Of a stretch of 64,000 nt of DNA, positions 1-8,574 are shown piece by piece. The position numbers and the translations under genes were made by a program. The notes under the pieces are model-generated. The model was not told the DNA's origin and did not search any database. It saw only the letters and a list, made by a program, of their open reading frames with translations. Source of the DNA: Bosea beijingensis (GTDB lineage: Bacteria; Pseudomonadota; Alphaproteobacteria; Rhizobiales; Beijerinckiaceae); NCBI RefSeq assembly GCF_030758975.1, contig NZ_CP132359.1:5219256-5283255 (forward strand), read 5' to 3'. The stretch's first letter is position 1. The number at the start of each line of letters is the position of its first letter.

Positions 1-2
1 TC

Positions 3-521
3 CATCTCGGAAGCCCAATTCTGAAGCTGGAGGAGCAGGGAGATCACGTCGTTCTGACGACGCCGAAGGGCGCGTACGATGTGGACTTCATCATCTTCGG
101 CACGGGATTTCAGGTCGATCTCCTGGCCCGTCCGGAGCTTTCGGCCGTCGCCCCGTTTATCAGACTCTGGCGCGATCGGTTCGCCGCGCCCGAAGACATG
201 CCCAACCCCGAGCTGGAAAACTCACCTGACCTCGGCGGCAGCTTCGAATTCCTGGAAAAGGTGCCCGGTACGTGCCCGGCGCTGCACCAGATTCACTGCT
301 TCAACTTCCCGGCGACCTTGAGCCACGGCAAGCTCTCCGGGGACATCCCGGCAATCAGCGAGGGAGCTGATCGGCTGGCTCGCGGGATCGTTCGCAGCCT
401 CTTCGTGGCCGATCGAGAACGCCACTATGCGGCTCTCACGGCGTTCGACACGCCAGAACTTCTTGGAGACGAATGGACCGATGCCGACGCAGCCGCAGGA
501 GCACCGCATGCCGCTGCGTAA
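3..521 (+). CDS. Flavin-containing monooxygenase / NAD(P)-binding flavoprotein, C-terminal part (5' end outside window)
   Basis: The frame is open from the window edge to a TAA at 519-521, so only the last ~172 codons are present. The motif FIIFGTGF resembles the ATG/GTGF motif near the second nucleotide-binding fold of flavin-containing monooxygenases and related FAD/NADPH oxidoreductases. The rest is a C-terminal region with no further diagnostic motif that I recognise. An amino-acid ABC transporter follows 85 bases downstream on the same strand, so the enzyme may act on a compound that the transporter imports. That link is inference from context. Confidence 0.6.
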   Translation, partial: HLGSPILKLEEQGDHVVLTTPKGAYDVDFIIFGTGFQVDLLARPELSAVAPFIRLWRDRFAAPEDMPNPELENSPDLGGSFEFLEKVPGTCPALHQIHCFNFPATLSHGKLSGDIPAISEGADRLARGIVRSLFVADRERHYAALTAFDTPELLGDEWTDADAAAGAPHAAA

Positions 522-606
522 CGGAACCGGCAAACTGGCCCGTTTTTCCCCGGCTGAGCCGGCAAGCGCCCTTTGACGTCGCACTCTGGAAAGGACAACA
601 GCCCGC

Positions 607-1347
607 ATGCTTGAACTCAAGAATATCAAGCTGTCCTACGGAAATACGCAGGTCCTCAACGGCGTCGATCTGTCTGTCAATCGCGGCGACGTGGTCTCCA
701 TCATCGGCCCAAGCGGCACAGGCAAGACCACGCTGCTCAAGTGCATCAACTACCTCGTGAAGCCATCGTCCGGGACCATCGCGTTCGATCAGCTCCACAT
801 GGACTATGCCCAAGCCGACAAGAAGACCATTCAGGCGGTGCGGCTGCGTACCGCCATGGTCTTCCAGCAGTTCAACGTCTTCAAGAATATGACCGTCCTC
901 CAGAACGTGATGGACCCGCTGGTCGTTGTGCAGCGGAAGTCGCAGGATGAGGCACGTGAGATCGCCCTGCGGGAGCTGGAGCGCGTCGGTCTCTCCGCAA
1001 AACGGGATAGCTATCCCTCTCAGCTTTCAGGCGGCCAGTTGCAGCGGACGGGCATCGCTCGCGCACTTGCGGTACGGCCCGATGTGATGCTGTTCGACGA
1101 GCCGACGTCGTCACTCGACCCCGAACTCGTCAGCGAGGTGCTGAAGGTCATCAAGGATGTGACCTCGTCCGGCATCACGTCGCTGCTCGTTACGCACGAG
1201 ATGCAGTTCGCCAAGAATATCTCGAACCGGATCGTCTTCATGGATCAGGGCGTCGTTGCTGCTGACGGTAGCCCGGCCGAGATTTTTGACGCCCCAGCCA
1301 ACCCACGCCTTGCCCAGTTCCTGCAAACCGAACTCGCCTTCCACTGA
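607..1347 (+). CDS. Polar amino-acid ABC transporter, ATP-binding protein
   Basis: This 246-residue protein has every motif of an ABC ATPase of the polar amino-acid uptake family (GlnQ/HisP type). Walker A is GPSGTGKTT near residue 38, the Q-loop is VFQQFNVF, the signature is LSGGQLQR, Walker B is VMLFDEPTSSLDPE and the switch histidine is in THEMQFA. It would energise import through the two permeases encoded at 2263 and 2994. The ATG at 607 follows a GGAAAGGA-type ribosome binding site. The next gene begins about 17 bases after the stop, so this is one operon. The substrate cannot be read from the sequence. Confidence 0.9.
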   Translation: MLELKNIKLSYGNTQVLNGVDLSVNRGDVVSIIGPSGTGKTTLLKCINYLVKPSSGTIAFDQLHMDYAQADKKTIQAVRLRTAMVFQQFNVFKNMTVLQNVMDPLVVVQRKSQDEAREIALRELERVGLSAKRDSYPSQLSGGQLQRTGIARALAVRPDVMLFDEPTSSLDPELVSEVLKVIKDVTSSGITSLLVTHEMQFAKNISNRIVFMDQGVVAADGSPAEIFDAPANPRLAQFLQTELAFH

Positions 1348-1364
1348 GAAAAGGAGTTTTGAAG

Positions 1365-2201
1365 ATGTCTGCGACGAATTCAATCTCTCGCCGCGGGTTC
1401 GCGGTCGTAACCGGCAGCGCCATGATCCTGCTCGCCACCGCAACCGGCGCTCTTGCGCAGGCCGCTGGGGGTGTGCCGCGGGTCGTCAAGATTGCGACTT
1501 CAGCAGAATCCAAGCCGCTCGCCTGGGGCGCGATCGGCGTCGAGCCGCAGGGATATGAGCCCGACCTGCTGCGCGCCATCAACGCGAAGCTCCCCCAATA
1601 CAAGTTCGAGATGGAGGGCGTTGCGGACATCGCCCAGGAAACCGGCCTCGCGACAGGCAAGTACGATATGGCCTGCGGTGGCTATTACAGGTCGGACGCC
1701 CGCGCGAAGCAGTTCATCATCCCCGAGAACCCGATGGGCGCGAGCTTGCTGAAGATCTACAGCCGCAAGGACAGCGACATTGCGGCGATGAAGGACCTCG
1801 TAGGAAAGAGAATCGTTCCGCTGACCGCCGGTGGCGGTACCTATCGCTTCGTCGTCAGTTGGATGCAGGAAAACCCGAGCCACAAGCTGGAAATCACGAC
1901 CTCGAGCGCCGGCATCCCGTATCCGGATCGGCTCAAAGAGGTCCAGAACAGCAAGTTCGACGCGCTGATCCTACCGTCCAACCTGGGTGAGCAGACCGTC
2001 ATCGAGGAGCAGAAGCTCGACATCAAGGCGTCCGACCCGGTCTTCAGCGCCAACACCTACATGCTGATCCACAAGGCCGACAAAAACAAAGCCCTCGCCG
2101 AGGACGTGAACAAGGTTCTGAAGGAGCTCAAAGAAGACGGGACGATGGATAAACTTTCGCAGAAATGGTTCGGCGAAGAGATCGTCCGGTTCATGAAATA
2201 G
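1365..2201 (+). CDS. Amino-acid ABC transporter periplasmic substrate-binding protein, Tat-type signal
   Basis: This is a family 3 solute-binding protein of about 278 residues. I chose the ATG at 1365 because AAGGAG lies 8 bases upstream; a TTG at 1359 would add two residues. The N-terminus has SRRGFAV followed by a hydrophobic stretch and ALAQA, which fits a twin-arginine signal peptide. The mature protein shows the family's two-lobe pattern (KIATSAESKPLAWG near the start, GYEPDLLRAI, and DKLSQKWFGE at the end). Tat export is unusual but not unknown for such proteins. It delivers ligand to the permeases encoded just downstream. Confidence 0.85.
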   Translation: MSATNSISRRGFAVVTGSAMILLATATGALAQAAGGVPRVVKIATSAESKPLAWGAIGVEPQGYEPDLLRAINAKLPQYKFEMEGVADIAQETGLATGKYDMACGGYYRSDARAKQFIIPENPMGASLLKIYSRKDSDIAAMKDLVGKRIVPLTAGGGTYRFVVSWMQENPSHKLEITTSSAGIPYPDRLKEVQNSKFDALILPSNLGEQTVIEEQKLDIKASDPVFSANTYMLIHKADKNKALAEDVNKVLKELKEDGTMDKLSQKWFGEEIVRFMK

Positions 2202-2262
2202 AGCTTTCAAGCTCCAACGACCGACAGAAGCCGACGACACGACCGCCGATTTTGAAAGGGAA

Positions 2263-2976
2263 GTGAACGTGGATCTTAAGACGATGATCCCCGAGTTGAT
2301 GACGGCTCTGCCGCTGACACTCGCTATCACTTTCGTGGCGATGGTCGCCGGCTTCTGCCTGGCCCTGATAACGACGACGTTGCGCGTCGTTCACATCCCG
2401 GTCCTGAGTTCGCTCGCGGCGCTCTACGTATCCTACGCGCGCAGTGTTCCTGTCGTGCTGCAGTTGTTCGTGACATTCTATGGCCTGCCGCTCCTCGTCG
2501 CCATTTTCGGTATGGCTGACTTCTTTACCCCGAACGTCGCAGCGATGCTGGGGTTGAGCTTCTATCATGGCGGTTACTTGTCCGAGGTGATGCGCCCGGC
2601 GTATCTCGCGGTCGATCGTGGCCAGCACGATGCCGCGGATAGCCTTGGTTACACCTTCAGGCAGAAAATGATGGGTGTCGTCGGCCCCCAGGCAGTACAC
2701 ATCGCACTGCCTGGTTACGGCAACGCGCTCATCTATCTCGCCCATAATGTTGCGCTCGTCATGTACATCGGCGCGGCGGACGTCATGGCGACTGCACATC
2801 TCATCATGCAGCGCGCGTACAACCAGTACCAGTTCGAGACCTACCTGGTCCTCGCGGTCATCTACTCGATCATGTGCCTGATCATCTGGGTGATCGTGCG
2901 GTACTTCGAGCGCCGCTCACCCATGTACGTGCCAGCAGTCGGTCCCGCCAAGCGCGTGGCCATGCCTAGCCTCTGA
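2263..2976 (+). CDS. Amino-acid ABC transporter permease (first of two)
   Basis: This 237-residue inner-membrane protein has about five hydrophobic segments and the His/Glu/Gln permease (HEQRo/GlnP) signature region around HDAADSLGYTFRQKMMGVVG, which contacts the ATPase. Translation starts at GTG 2263 behind GAAAGGGA; no in-frame ATG fits better. It pairs with the homologous permease that begins 18 bases after its stop. A heterodimeric membrane channel is inferred from the paired genes and from what is known of this family. Confidence 0.85.
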   Translation: MNVDLKTMIPELMTALPLTLAITFVAMVAGFCLALITTTLRVVHIPVLSSLAALYVSYARSVPVVLQLFVTFYGLPLLVAIFGMADFFTPNVAAMLGLSFYHGGYLSEVMRPAYLAVDRGQHDAADSLGYTFRQKMMGVVGPQAVHIALPGYGNALIYLAHNVALVMYIGAADVMATAHLIMQRAYNQYQFETYLVLAVIYSIMCLIIWVIVRYFERRSPMYVPAVGPAKRVAMPSL

Positions 2977-2993
2977 GAGCAGGGACGACCGAC

Positions 2994-3686
2994 ATGTTCG
3001 AAGCGGACATTCTCCTCGAAGACATTCGAGAAATCCTCAGTGCCGTGCCGTTTACGCTGTTCATGGCGCTGGTGACGTTCGTGTTCTCGACGATCATCGG
3101 CAGCCTGTTCGCCCTCGCCGAGTATCGGAATATCCCGATCCTGCGGGAGTTCATTTTTGCATACAAGGTCGCCTTCAAGGGCATCCCGCTCGTGATCGTC
3201 ATCTTCCTTGGCTATTACGGCCTGCCGCCAACGATCCAGTTCCTGGCATCGCTGATCGGGATAAATTTCAACGGGCACCACACTCCGAACTGGGTTCTGC
3301 TCGTCATCGGCGTGACCGCTTGCATCGCCGCCTTTCAGGCAGAGGTGATCAAGGGCGCCCTGAACTCGTTCGACAATGGCCAAGCCGATGCGGCCCGCTC
3401 GCTTGGATACACCAATGGCCAGCTATTTCGCCGGGTGATGTTCCCGCAGGTCGTCATCGCGGCGATTCCGGACCTGACCAATTCGATCATGGTCATCATG
3501 AAGGCATTGTCGCTCGGCTTCGCTATCGAAGTGGTCGACATTTTTGCCCAGTCTCAGCTCACGGCCGCACTGAACTTCTACTACCTCGAGGCATTCGTGA
3601 TCGCTGTCGTGATCTACATGATCATCGCGTTCTTGGTGACGACGGCCGCTGACCGGTTGGAGCGCTCGCTGCGGGTCTGGACCTGA
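2994..3686 (+). CDS. Amino-acid ABC transporter permease (second of two)
   Basis: This 230-residue polytopic membrane protein is homologous to the previous gene product. The ATPase-contact region reads QADAARSLGYTNGQLFRRVM. The ATG at 2994 follows GCAGGGA. It is the last gene of the transporter operon; a strong intrinsic terminator lies about 60 bases after the stop. Together the four genes make a complete importer with one ATPase, one binding protein and two permeases. Confidence 0.85.
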   Translation: MFEADILLEDIREILSAVPFTLFMALVTFVFSTIIGSLFALAEYRNIPILREFIFAYKVAFKGIPLVIVIFLGYYGLPPTIQFLASLIGINFNGHHTPNWVLLVIGVTACIAAFQAEVIKGALNSFDNGQADAARSLGYTNGQLFRRVMFPQVVIAAIPDLTNSIMVIMKALSLGFAIEVVDIFAQSQLTAALNFYYLEAFVIAVVIYMIIAFLVTTAADRLERSLRVWT

Positions 3687-3748
3687 AGGCTCGTCTCCAC
3701 GGCTTTGGCACCCGCCGGGCCGAAATGATTGGTTCTAGATCTCAAAAC

Positions 3749-3780
3749 GGGGCAGTGCTTTCGCACTGCCCCGTCTTTCG
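3749..3780 (+). terminator. Intrinsic terminator of the amino-acid transporter operon
   Basis: GGGGCAGTGC at 3749-3758 and GCACTGCCCC at 3763-3772 form a perfect 10-bp stem with a 4-base loop, followed by GTCTTTCG. It lies between convergent genes, so it may also serve the minus-strand gene that ends at 3781, although the T-tract favours the plus strand. Confidence 0.8.
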
Positions 3781-4452
3781 TCAGCTCATGCGCTTTATCT
3801 CGGTATAGGCACCTGTGGTCTTGAGCTTGATCGTGACGTCAGCCCTGCCTCGGTTGCGAAAAAACCAGCCATGGCCTCCGTCGCTTTCCGCCGTTAGGAC
3901 GCCTTCGTCGCCGGGGACACCTCGGCCCTGCTTGTAGCTCTTCTCCTTGCCGCCTCCTGCGGGAATGCCGTGCATGTCGTAGTTCACGTTGCCGTTTTCG
4001 GTCGTCCAGCTGAAGCTGACCTTGGCTCCGGCCTTCATCGTGAGCTTGTACTCGGCGCCCTCGTTCGGTTTGAGCGTGATCACCGTCTCGTCGCTTCTAC
4101 CTGTTCCTTGTGCGTGGGCAGGCGTCACGAGGAGGTTGGCCAAGACGTATGTCAACAGGCTGGACCGCTTGTCTGGTGCAGGGGCCACCGGCACAGTTTC
4201 CGCAGGGCCTGATGGAGCCTGGTTGTCGCGAGCACGGTCGGCTTCGGCCTCCAGCGCCAGTTGGGTCTTGATCTCGCCCATCTCGGTGAGCTGGAGTGCG
4301 CGGCCGATGCCCGTCGGATCGATGGCGTACTCGGCCGGGAGGACGATCGTCACGAGGATGCCGGCCGCGGAGACGAGGGCGATGGCGGTGGAGCGCAGGA
4401 GCTGCTTGGTGGTCGGCAGTTCGGCGCGGGTCGGAATGTCTGTGTTGTACAT
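3781..4452 (-). CDS. Transmembrane anchor protein of the metal-resistance-like module
   Basis: The protein is about 223 residues from the ATG at 4452, which has AAGGA upstream; an ATG at 4506 would add 18 residues and overlap the neighbouring gene. One N-terminal transmembrane helix (around STAIALVSAAGILVTIV) anchors a soluble part containing an acidic stretch and a C-terminal beta-rich domain (WTTENGNVNYDMHGI, GGHGWFFRNRG). Such proteins are usually called transmembrane anchor proteins and commonly lie next to HupE/UreJ-like genes, as here. The biochemical role is unknown. A part in metal handling is inferred from its neighbours. Confidence 0.6.
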   Translation of the reverse strand: MYNTDIPTRAELPTTKQLLRSTAIALVSAAGILVTIVLPAEYAIDPTGIGRALQLTEMGEIKTQLALEAEADRARDNQAPSGPAETVPVAPAPDKRSSLLTYVLANLLVTPAHAQGTGRSDETVITLKPNEGAEYKLTMKAGAKVSFSWTTENGNVNYDMHGIPAGGGKEKSYKQGRGVPGDEGVLTAESDGGHGWFFRNRGRADVTIKLKTTGAYTEIKRMS

Positions 4453-4471
4453 GAGATGAGGTCCTTGGAGG

Positions 4472-5191
4472 TCAGGAAACAATGAAGCCGGTGAGCTGGT
4501 AGCCAACCAGGACGAAGCCTGCGGTGAGCATCCAGACGTTGGCCGTGTAGGCGTGGCGCCAGAACCCGGCGGTGCGCCGCCAGTAGCCCATGGCGATCAG
4601 GATCATCGCGAGTGCCGTGAGCTGCCCGAGTTCCACGCCTACATTGAAGGCGAGCAGGTTCGGGACGAGGCCGTCCGGCGAGATGTTGTATTCGAGGATC
4701 TTGGTCGACAGCCCGAAGCCATGGAACAGCCCGAAGATCAGCGTGGCGGCCTTAGTGTTGGGCTGGAAGCCGAACCAGCGCTGGTAGGCCCCCATGTTAT
4801 CGAGCGCCTTGTAGACGACCGACAGGCCGATAATCGCATCGATGATGTAGCTGTTGATGCCAACGTTGAAATAGACGCCGAGCAGCATGGTCGTCGAATG
4901 GCCGACTGCGAACAGGCTGACATAGAGCGCGATGTGGTTCAGCCGGTAGAGAAAGAAGATCACCCCGAACAGGAACAGGATGTGGTCGTAGCCGGTGACC
5001 ATGTGCTTCGCACCGAGATAGGTGAAGGGCAGCAATTGGATGCCAGTGATCTCATTGATGTAGCCCTTGTCGCCTTCGGCGACCGCATGGGCCAGCGCGG
5101 CGTTGAGGCTGATCAGCCCCAGCATCGCGATGAGCAGGAGTATGAGCAGCGCACGCAGCTTGCGGCGCCCCTCGATTGAGGATCGTTTCAT
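4472..5191 (-). CDS. HupE/UreJ-family membrane protein
   Basis: This is a 239-residue polytopic membrane protein with an N-terminal signal or transmembrane segment. It has the HupE/UreJ_2 hallmarks HMVTGYDHILFL, GHSTTM, FGLFHGFGLS and FNVGVELGQL. Members are proposed nickel or cobalt permeases because of conserved His/Asp motifs in the membrane helices. The position beside a CsoR/RcnR regulator and a His-tailed MFS exporter supports a metal role. It lies about 20 bases upstream of the anchor-protein gene, probably in one transcript. The metal is not shown by the sequence. Confidence 0.75.
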   Translation of the reverse strand: MKRSSIEGRRKLRALLILLLIAMLGLISLNAALAHAVAEGDKGYINEITGIQLLPFTYLGAKHMVTGYDHILFLFGVIFFLYRLNHIALYVSLFAVGHSTTMLLGVYFNVGINSYIIDAIIGLSVVYKALDNMGAYQRWFGFQPNTKAATLIFGLFHGFGLSTKILEYNISPDGLVPNLLAFNVGVELGQLTALAMILIAMGYWRRTAGFWRHAYTANVWMLTAGFVLVGYQLTGFIVS

Positions 5192-5240
5192 GTAGATTCC
5201 GAGAGTTCGTCATGGAGGGAAGCCGCGGGGGCGGCGCACG

Positions 5241-5627
5241 TCAGGCGACGAGCGGTCTCGGTGGGCGGTCTCGGTCATGCTGGCGGTCATGTGCGGCGCC
5301 TTCCTGAAGGGCCGGTAAGGGGACCCTAACGGGCACACGATGGCCGACGCCGGGAACGGGGATGACCGTCACCACGTCGTGGATGTGATCGGTCGAGTTG
5401 TGCCCGTGCAGGTGGCCGGGAATGCGTTCGGCTTCCTCGCCGTCGAGATGGGTGTGCCCGTACTCGGCCATCTCGACTCCGAGGGCGGTGTGACGTTCGG
5501 CTTCTGCCTGCGCGAGGACGAGCGGATTATGGCTCGACGTGACGTGAATGGCAGACAGCAGCATCCCCGCTGCCACGACGAAGGCGACGACGAGCTTCAG
5601 CAAATGGGCTGTGCTGCGACACGTCAT
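5241..5627 (-). CDS. Small histidine-rich secreted or anchored protein
   Basis: This ORF of about 128 residues starts at ATG 5627; an upstream extension to 5882 would run across the divergent promoter and is unlikely. The N-terminus has a hydrophobic helix (LLKLVVAFVVAAGMLLSA) suggesting export or anchoring. The middle is rich in His and acidic residues (YGHTHLDGEE, HLHGHNSTDHIHD), a likely metal-binding stretch. It is the first gene of the minus-strand arm, opposite the CsoR/RcnR gene and 70 bases from the shared palindrome. I know no named family. A periplasmic metal-binding role is inference. Confidence 0.55.
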   Translation of the reverse strand: MTCRSTAHLLKLVVAFVVAAGMLLSAIHVTSSHNPLVLAQAEAERHTALGVEMAEYGHTHLDGEEAERIPGHLHGHNSTDHIHDVVTVIPVPGVGHRVPVRVPLPALQEGAAHDRQHDRDRPPRPLVA

Positions 5628-5696
5628 TCCCGAGCAATCTCCGATCCTATCCTTGACGAGGCGTTGACGCCGATACCGACTCAATAAGGGTTCACA

Positions 5697-5715
5697 TATC
5701 CCCCTCAGGGGGATA
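5697..5715. promoter_or_regulatory. Perfect 19-bp palindrome, probable CsoR/RcnR-type operator
   Basis: TATCCCCCTCAGGGGGATA is a perfect inverted repeat (9 + 1 + 9 bases). G/C tracts flanked by AT are typical of CsoR/RcnR/FrmR operators. It lies 11 bases before the regulator's start codon and in the divergent intergenic region, so it could control both arms. Confidence 0.75.
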
Positions 5716-5725
5716 CAAGCAAGAG

Positions 5726-6004
5726 ATGTCAGAGCCGCATCAGCACGCCACCCATCCCGCCATCGTGAAACGCCTGAAGCGGGCTGGAGGGCACCTGTCC
5801 AAGGTTGTCCAGATGATTGAGGAGGGGAGGCCTTGCCTCGACATCGCGACCCAGCTTCAAGCGGTCGAGAGTGCCATCGCACAGGCCAAGCGGACGCTGG
5901 TGCAGGACCATCTCGATCACTGCCTGGACGAAGCCGTGGGGGAGCTTCCAGCCGAGAAGCGCCGGCCCATCGACGAGTTCAAGCAGATTACCAAGTTTCT
6001 CTGA
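5726..6004 (+). CDS. CsoR/RcnR-family metal-sensing repressor
   Basis: This is a 92-residue all-helical repressor of the metal/formaldehyde-sensor family. By my count the ligand pattern is Cys37, His62 and Cys66, which matches the Cys-His-Cys spacing of copper-sensing CsoR, while the His-rich N-terminus (HQHATH) recalls RcnR-type nickel/cobalt sensors. The sequence alone therefore does not fix the metal. The likely operator lies directly upstream. The next gene begins 8 bases after the stop, so regulator and exporter are cotranscribed and probably derepressed together by metal. Confidence 0.85.
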   Translation: MSEPHQHATHPAIVKRLKRAGGHLSKVVQMIEEGRPCLDIATQLQAVESAIAQAKRTLVQDHLDHCLDEAVGELPAEKRRPIDEFKQITKFL

Positions 6005-6011
6005 GGTAGGC

Positions 6012-7367
6012 ATGTTCAGGGTTCTCGCGCATCGGACCTACGGGCGGCTTTTCTCAGCCCAGATCATCGCGTTGGTGGGAACTGGCCTTCTCACCGTCGC
6101 GCTAGGCCTGCTCGCCTTCGACGTCGCCGGTGACAGGGCGGGGGCTGTGCTGGGCACTGCGTTGGCCATCAAGATGATCGCCTATGTCACGGTCGCGCCC
6201 ATCGTTGGCGCCTTCTCGGCCCAGCTCCCGCGACGGGCCTTCCTGATCTCGATGGACCTTGTCCGGGCAGCGATCGCTCTGTCGCTGCCCTTCATTTCAG
6301 AGGTCTGGCAGGTCTACCTCGCGGTATTCATCCTACAATCGGCCTCGGCCGCGTTCACGCCGACCTTCCAGGCGACGATCCCTGATGTCCTGACGGAAGA
6401 GGAGGACTATACGAACGCGCTGTCTCTCTCGCGGCTGGCCTACGACCTCGAAAGCATCGTCAGCCCGATGCTGGCCGCGGCCCTCCTGACCATCATCAAT
6501 TTCCACTGGCTGTTCGCCGGAACGGTGGTCGGATTCATGGTGTCGGCCGCGTTGGTGCTGTCGGTGACGTTGCCCATCTCCCCAGCAAGGCCCCGCGAGG
6601 GGGGCATCTACGACAAGACCACGCGTGGGTCCCGCATCTATCTCGCGACGCCTCGGCTTCGTGGATTGCTGGCACTGAACATGGCAGTGGCCATGGGAGG
6701 AGCCTTGGTCATCGTGAACACCGTCGTCATCGTGAAGGGGCGCCTCGGCCTCGATGACAATGCCGTGGCGCTCGCGCTCGCATGCTTCGGCGGCGGGTCG
6801 ATGCTCTCGGCGCTGATACTGCCGCGCATTCTGGAGCGCGTCGCCGATCGGGCAGTCATGATGACCGCTGCCATCTTCCTCGCGGCAGTCCTGGGTCTGT
6901 TCGCGGTGATCCTTATGGTCAATGGCTGGGCGTACTCACCCGCTCCAACGGCCGCTGGTTGGGGACTCCTGCTCGCGACATGGGCGTTGCTGGGCGTCGG
7001 CTACTCAGCCACGCAGACGCCTTCCGGCCGCCTTCTGCGGCAATCCGCCCATGCCGAAGACCGACCGGCGGTGTTCGCTGCCCAGTTCGCGCTTTCGCAC
7101 GCCTGCTGGCTCATCACCTATCCGCTCGCTGGCTGGCTGGGGGCCGCGCTTCCCTTGGGGACGTTGGCTGCATTGTTCGCGGTGGCGACCCTCCTGGCTA
7201 CCTGCCTCGCGTGGCAGCTTTGGCCCGCAGGTACGGCGGAGCCGCTGGAGCATGACCATCCCGAACTACCGGCCGATCACCCGCACTTCAAAGAACATGG
7301 CGCGCGTCACGCCCATTCCATCGTGATTGACGATCTTCACGTCCGATGGCCGGTCTCTACCGGCTAG
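6012..7367 (+). CDS. MFS exporter with histidine-rich C-terminus, probable metal efflux
   Basis: The protein has 451 residues from ATG 6012; the frame is open further upstream, but that part overlaps the repressor gene. It has 10-12 hydrophobic segments and MFS features. The last ~35 residues are His-rich (EHDHPELPADHPHFKEH, GARHAHS), like the His-rich tail of the nickel exporter NreB. With the CsoR/RcnR repressor and HupE-like neighbour this suggests efflux of nickel, cobalt or a similar metal. Export direction and metal are inferred from family and context. Confidence 0.75.
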   Translation: MFRVLAHRTYGRLFSAQIIALVGTGLLTVALGLLAFDVAGDRAGAVLGTALAIKMIAYVTVAPIVGAFSAQLPRRAFLISMDLVRAAIALSLPFISEVWQVYLAVFILQSASAAFTPTFQATIPDVLTEEEDYTNALSLSRLAYDLESIVSPMLAAALLTIINFHWLFAGTVVGFMVSAALVLSVTLPISPARPREGGIYDKTTRGSRIYLATPRLRGLLALNMAVAMGGALVIVNTVVIVKGRLGLDDNAVALALACFGGGSMLSALILPRILERVADRAVMMTAAIFLAAVLGLFAVILMVNGWAYSPAPTAAGWGLLLATWALLGVGYSATQTPSGRLLRQSAHAEDRPAVFAAQFALSHACWLITYPLAGWLGAALPLGTLAALFAVATLLATCLAWQLWPAGTAEPLEHDHPELPADHPHFKEHGARHAHSIVIDDLHVRWPVSTG

Positions 7368-7431
7368 AAGCGGTTGGTCTCGGCAGCGATCGAGCCGACC
7401 AGAACCGAGCCGGTCCGTGCGCGCAGCACCA

Positions 7432-7521
7432 CTATTTCATCAAGCGAATGGCGATCAGGACACTGCCAAACACGCCCGCACCGGCACAAATCAGCGCGGC
7501 TATCAGAGCCAATTTTCGCAT
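7432..7521 (-). CDS. Possible 29-residue membrane peptide
   Basis: A short ORF starts with MRKLALIAALICAG and is almost wholly one hydrophobic helix ending IRLMK. No clear ribosome binding site is visible. It has the size and composition of single-helix small proteins, but support is limited to the reading frame and hydrophobicity. Confidence 0.25.
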   Translation of the reverse strand: MRKLALIAALICAGAGVFGSVLIAIRLMK

Positions 7522-7639
7522 CAGAGGTGCAGTCTATTCCGGCGACGGATCGCCATGTCGATGCGACGAGACGTCCTCCCGAGCGGATCGGATTTCAGCC
7601 CCTCCCGCGAACTGAAAACAGCAGAAGTTCGGCCTCGCG

Positions 7640-8011
7640 CTATTGCAGCCAAAGCCGAAGCGGTACCTGGCCGCCTTTTCCGCAATCGACGAAAGCGACA
7701 CTGTCCTGCGCAAGCGTACCACTGACGGTGCAGTTTTGGCCGTCGATCGTCATTTTTGCGGCATATCTTCGTCCGGCCTTTTGAAATCCGATTGTACCCG
7801 TCTTCTGAGAAACTTCGCCGGGTCCGCATATGGCCAAGTGCTTCAACTGCAGCTCCCCGGCGAGCGAAGCCGCCGGCGACTTGGGAACATCCTCGGTGAA
7901 TTTTGCAGTGAGCGCCCACTCCCCTGCGTATCCATAGCGCCCCGTTAACTCCACCGCGTTTGCGGGCCAGGCTAGGCAGCACAACGTGGTTGCAGCCAGG
8001 ATATTGCGCAT
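7640..8011 (-). CDS. Small secreted protein of unknown function
   Basis: This 123-residue protein has a clear Sec signal peptide (MRNILAATTLCCLAWPANA, cleavage likely after ANA). The mature part of about 104 residues contains three cysteines (AICGPG, GQNCTV, VDCGKG) that could form a disulfide, and is predicted beta-rich. I do not recognise the family. No operon partner is evident; the IS3 remnant lies just upstream on the same strand. Confidence 0.6.
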   Translation of the reverse strand: MRNILAATTLCCLAWPANAVELTGRYGYAGEWALTAKFTEDVPKSPAASLAGELQLKHLAICGPGEVSQKTGTIGFQKAGRRYAAKMTIDGQNCTVSGTLAQDSVAFVDCGKGGQVPLRLWLQ

Positions 8012-8046
8012 TCGGCAGCTCCATCGACGACCCGTGTCTGAGCAGA

Positions 8047-8487
8047 GTGTTCCTCTCGCGTGTCTCGATCAATGGAAATTCAACCGAGGAACTGAACCAG
8101 TCCACCCAGCTCAGCGGGGTGAGCCCTACGGTTTCGAAGCTCCACCAGGGTCCTCGCGGTGGATCAGCTCCGCCTTGTGGAGGCCGTTGATCGTCTCGGC
8201 GAGAGCGTTGTCGCAGCTATCGCCGACGCTGCCGACGGAGGGCTCGATACAGGCTTCGGCGAGGCGCTCGGCGTATCGAATGTGCCGTATCGAGACCCCT
8301 GTCGGCATGGCCCACGAGGCCGCCGCACTGGAGGGGCCGTCGCTCATTCAGGGCCTGTTCCAGCGCGTCGAGCACGAAGCTGGCCCGTGCGGTCCGGGAT
8401 ACGCGCCAGCCAACTATACGGCGGGCGTAGGGGTAGGCGTCGATGACGAGGGCAACATAGACGAAGCCCGACCAGATGCTGACATAG
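8047..8487 (-). pseudogene. IS3-family transposase (OrfB, DDE domain) remnant
   Basis: Pieces of the C-terminal integrase core of an IS3-family transposase follow each other on the minus strand in shifting frames. They are FTYVSIWSGFVYVALVIDAY and RRIVGWRVSRTARASFVLDA, then RYAERLAEACIEPSVGSVGD and SCDNALAETINGLHKAELIH, then GPWWSFETV and LSWVDWF. At least two frameshifts and a small insertion break the frame, and neither the 5' half nor the tail after WVDWF is present. No terminal repeats were found. This is an old, inactive copy. Confidence 0.85.
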
Positions 8488-8574
8488 GTAAATTCCGAAC
8501 ACGAAATTCAAGGATCCGCAATGTGATCCTTCATGAAGTCCGGTGGCGCAGGGCATATCGGATAACCAGCCATT

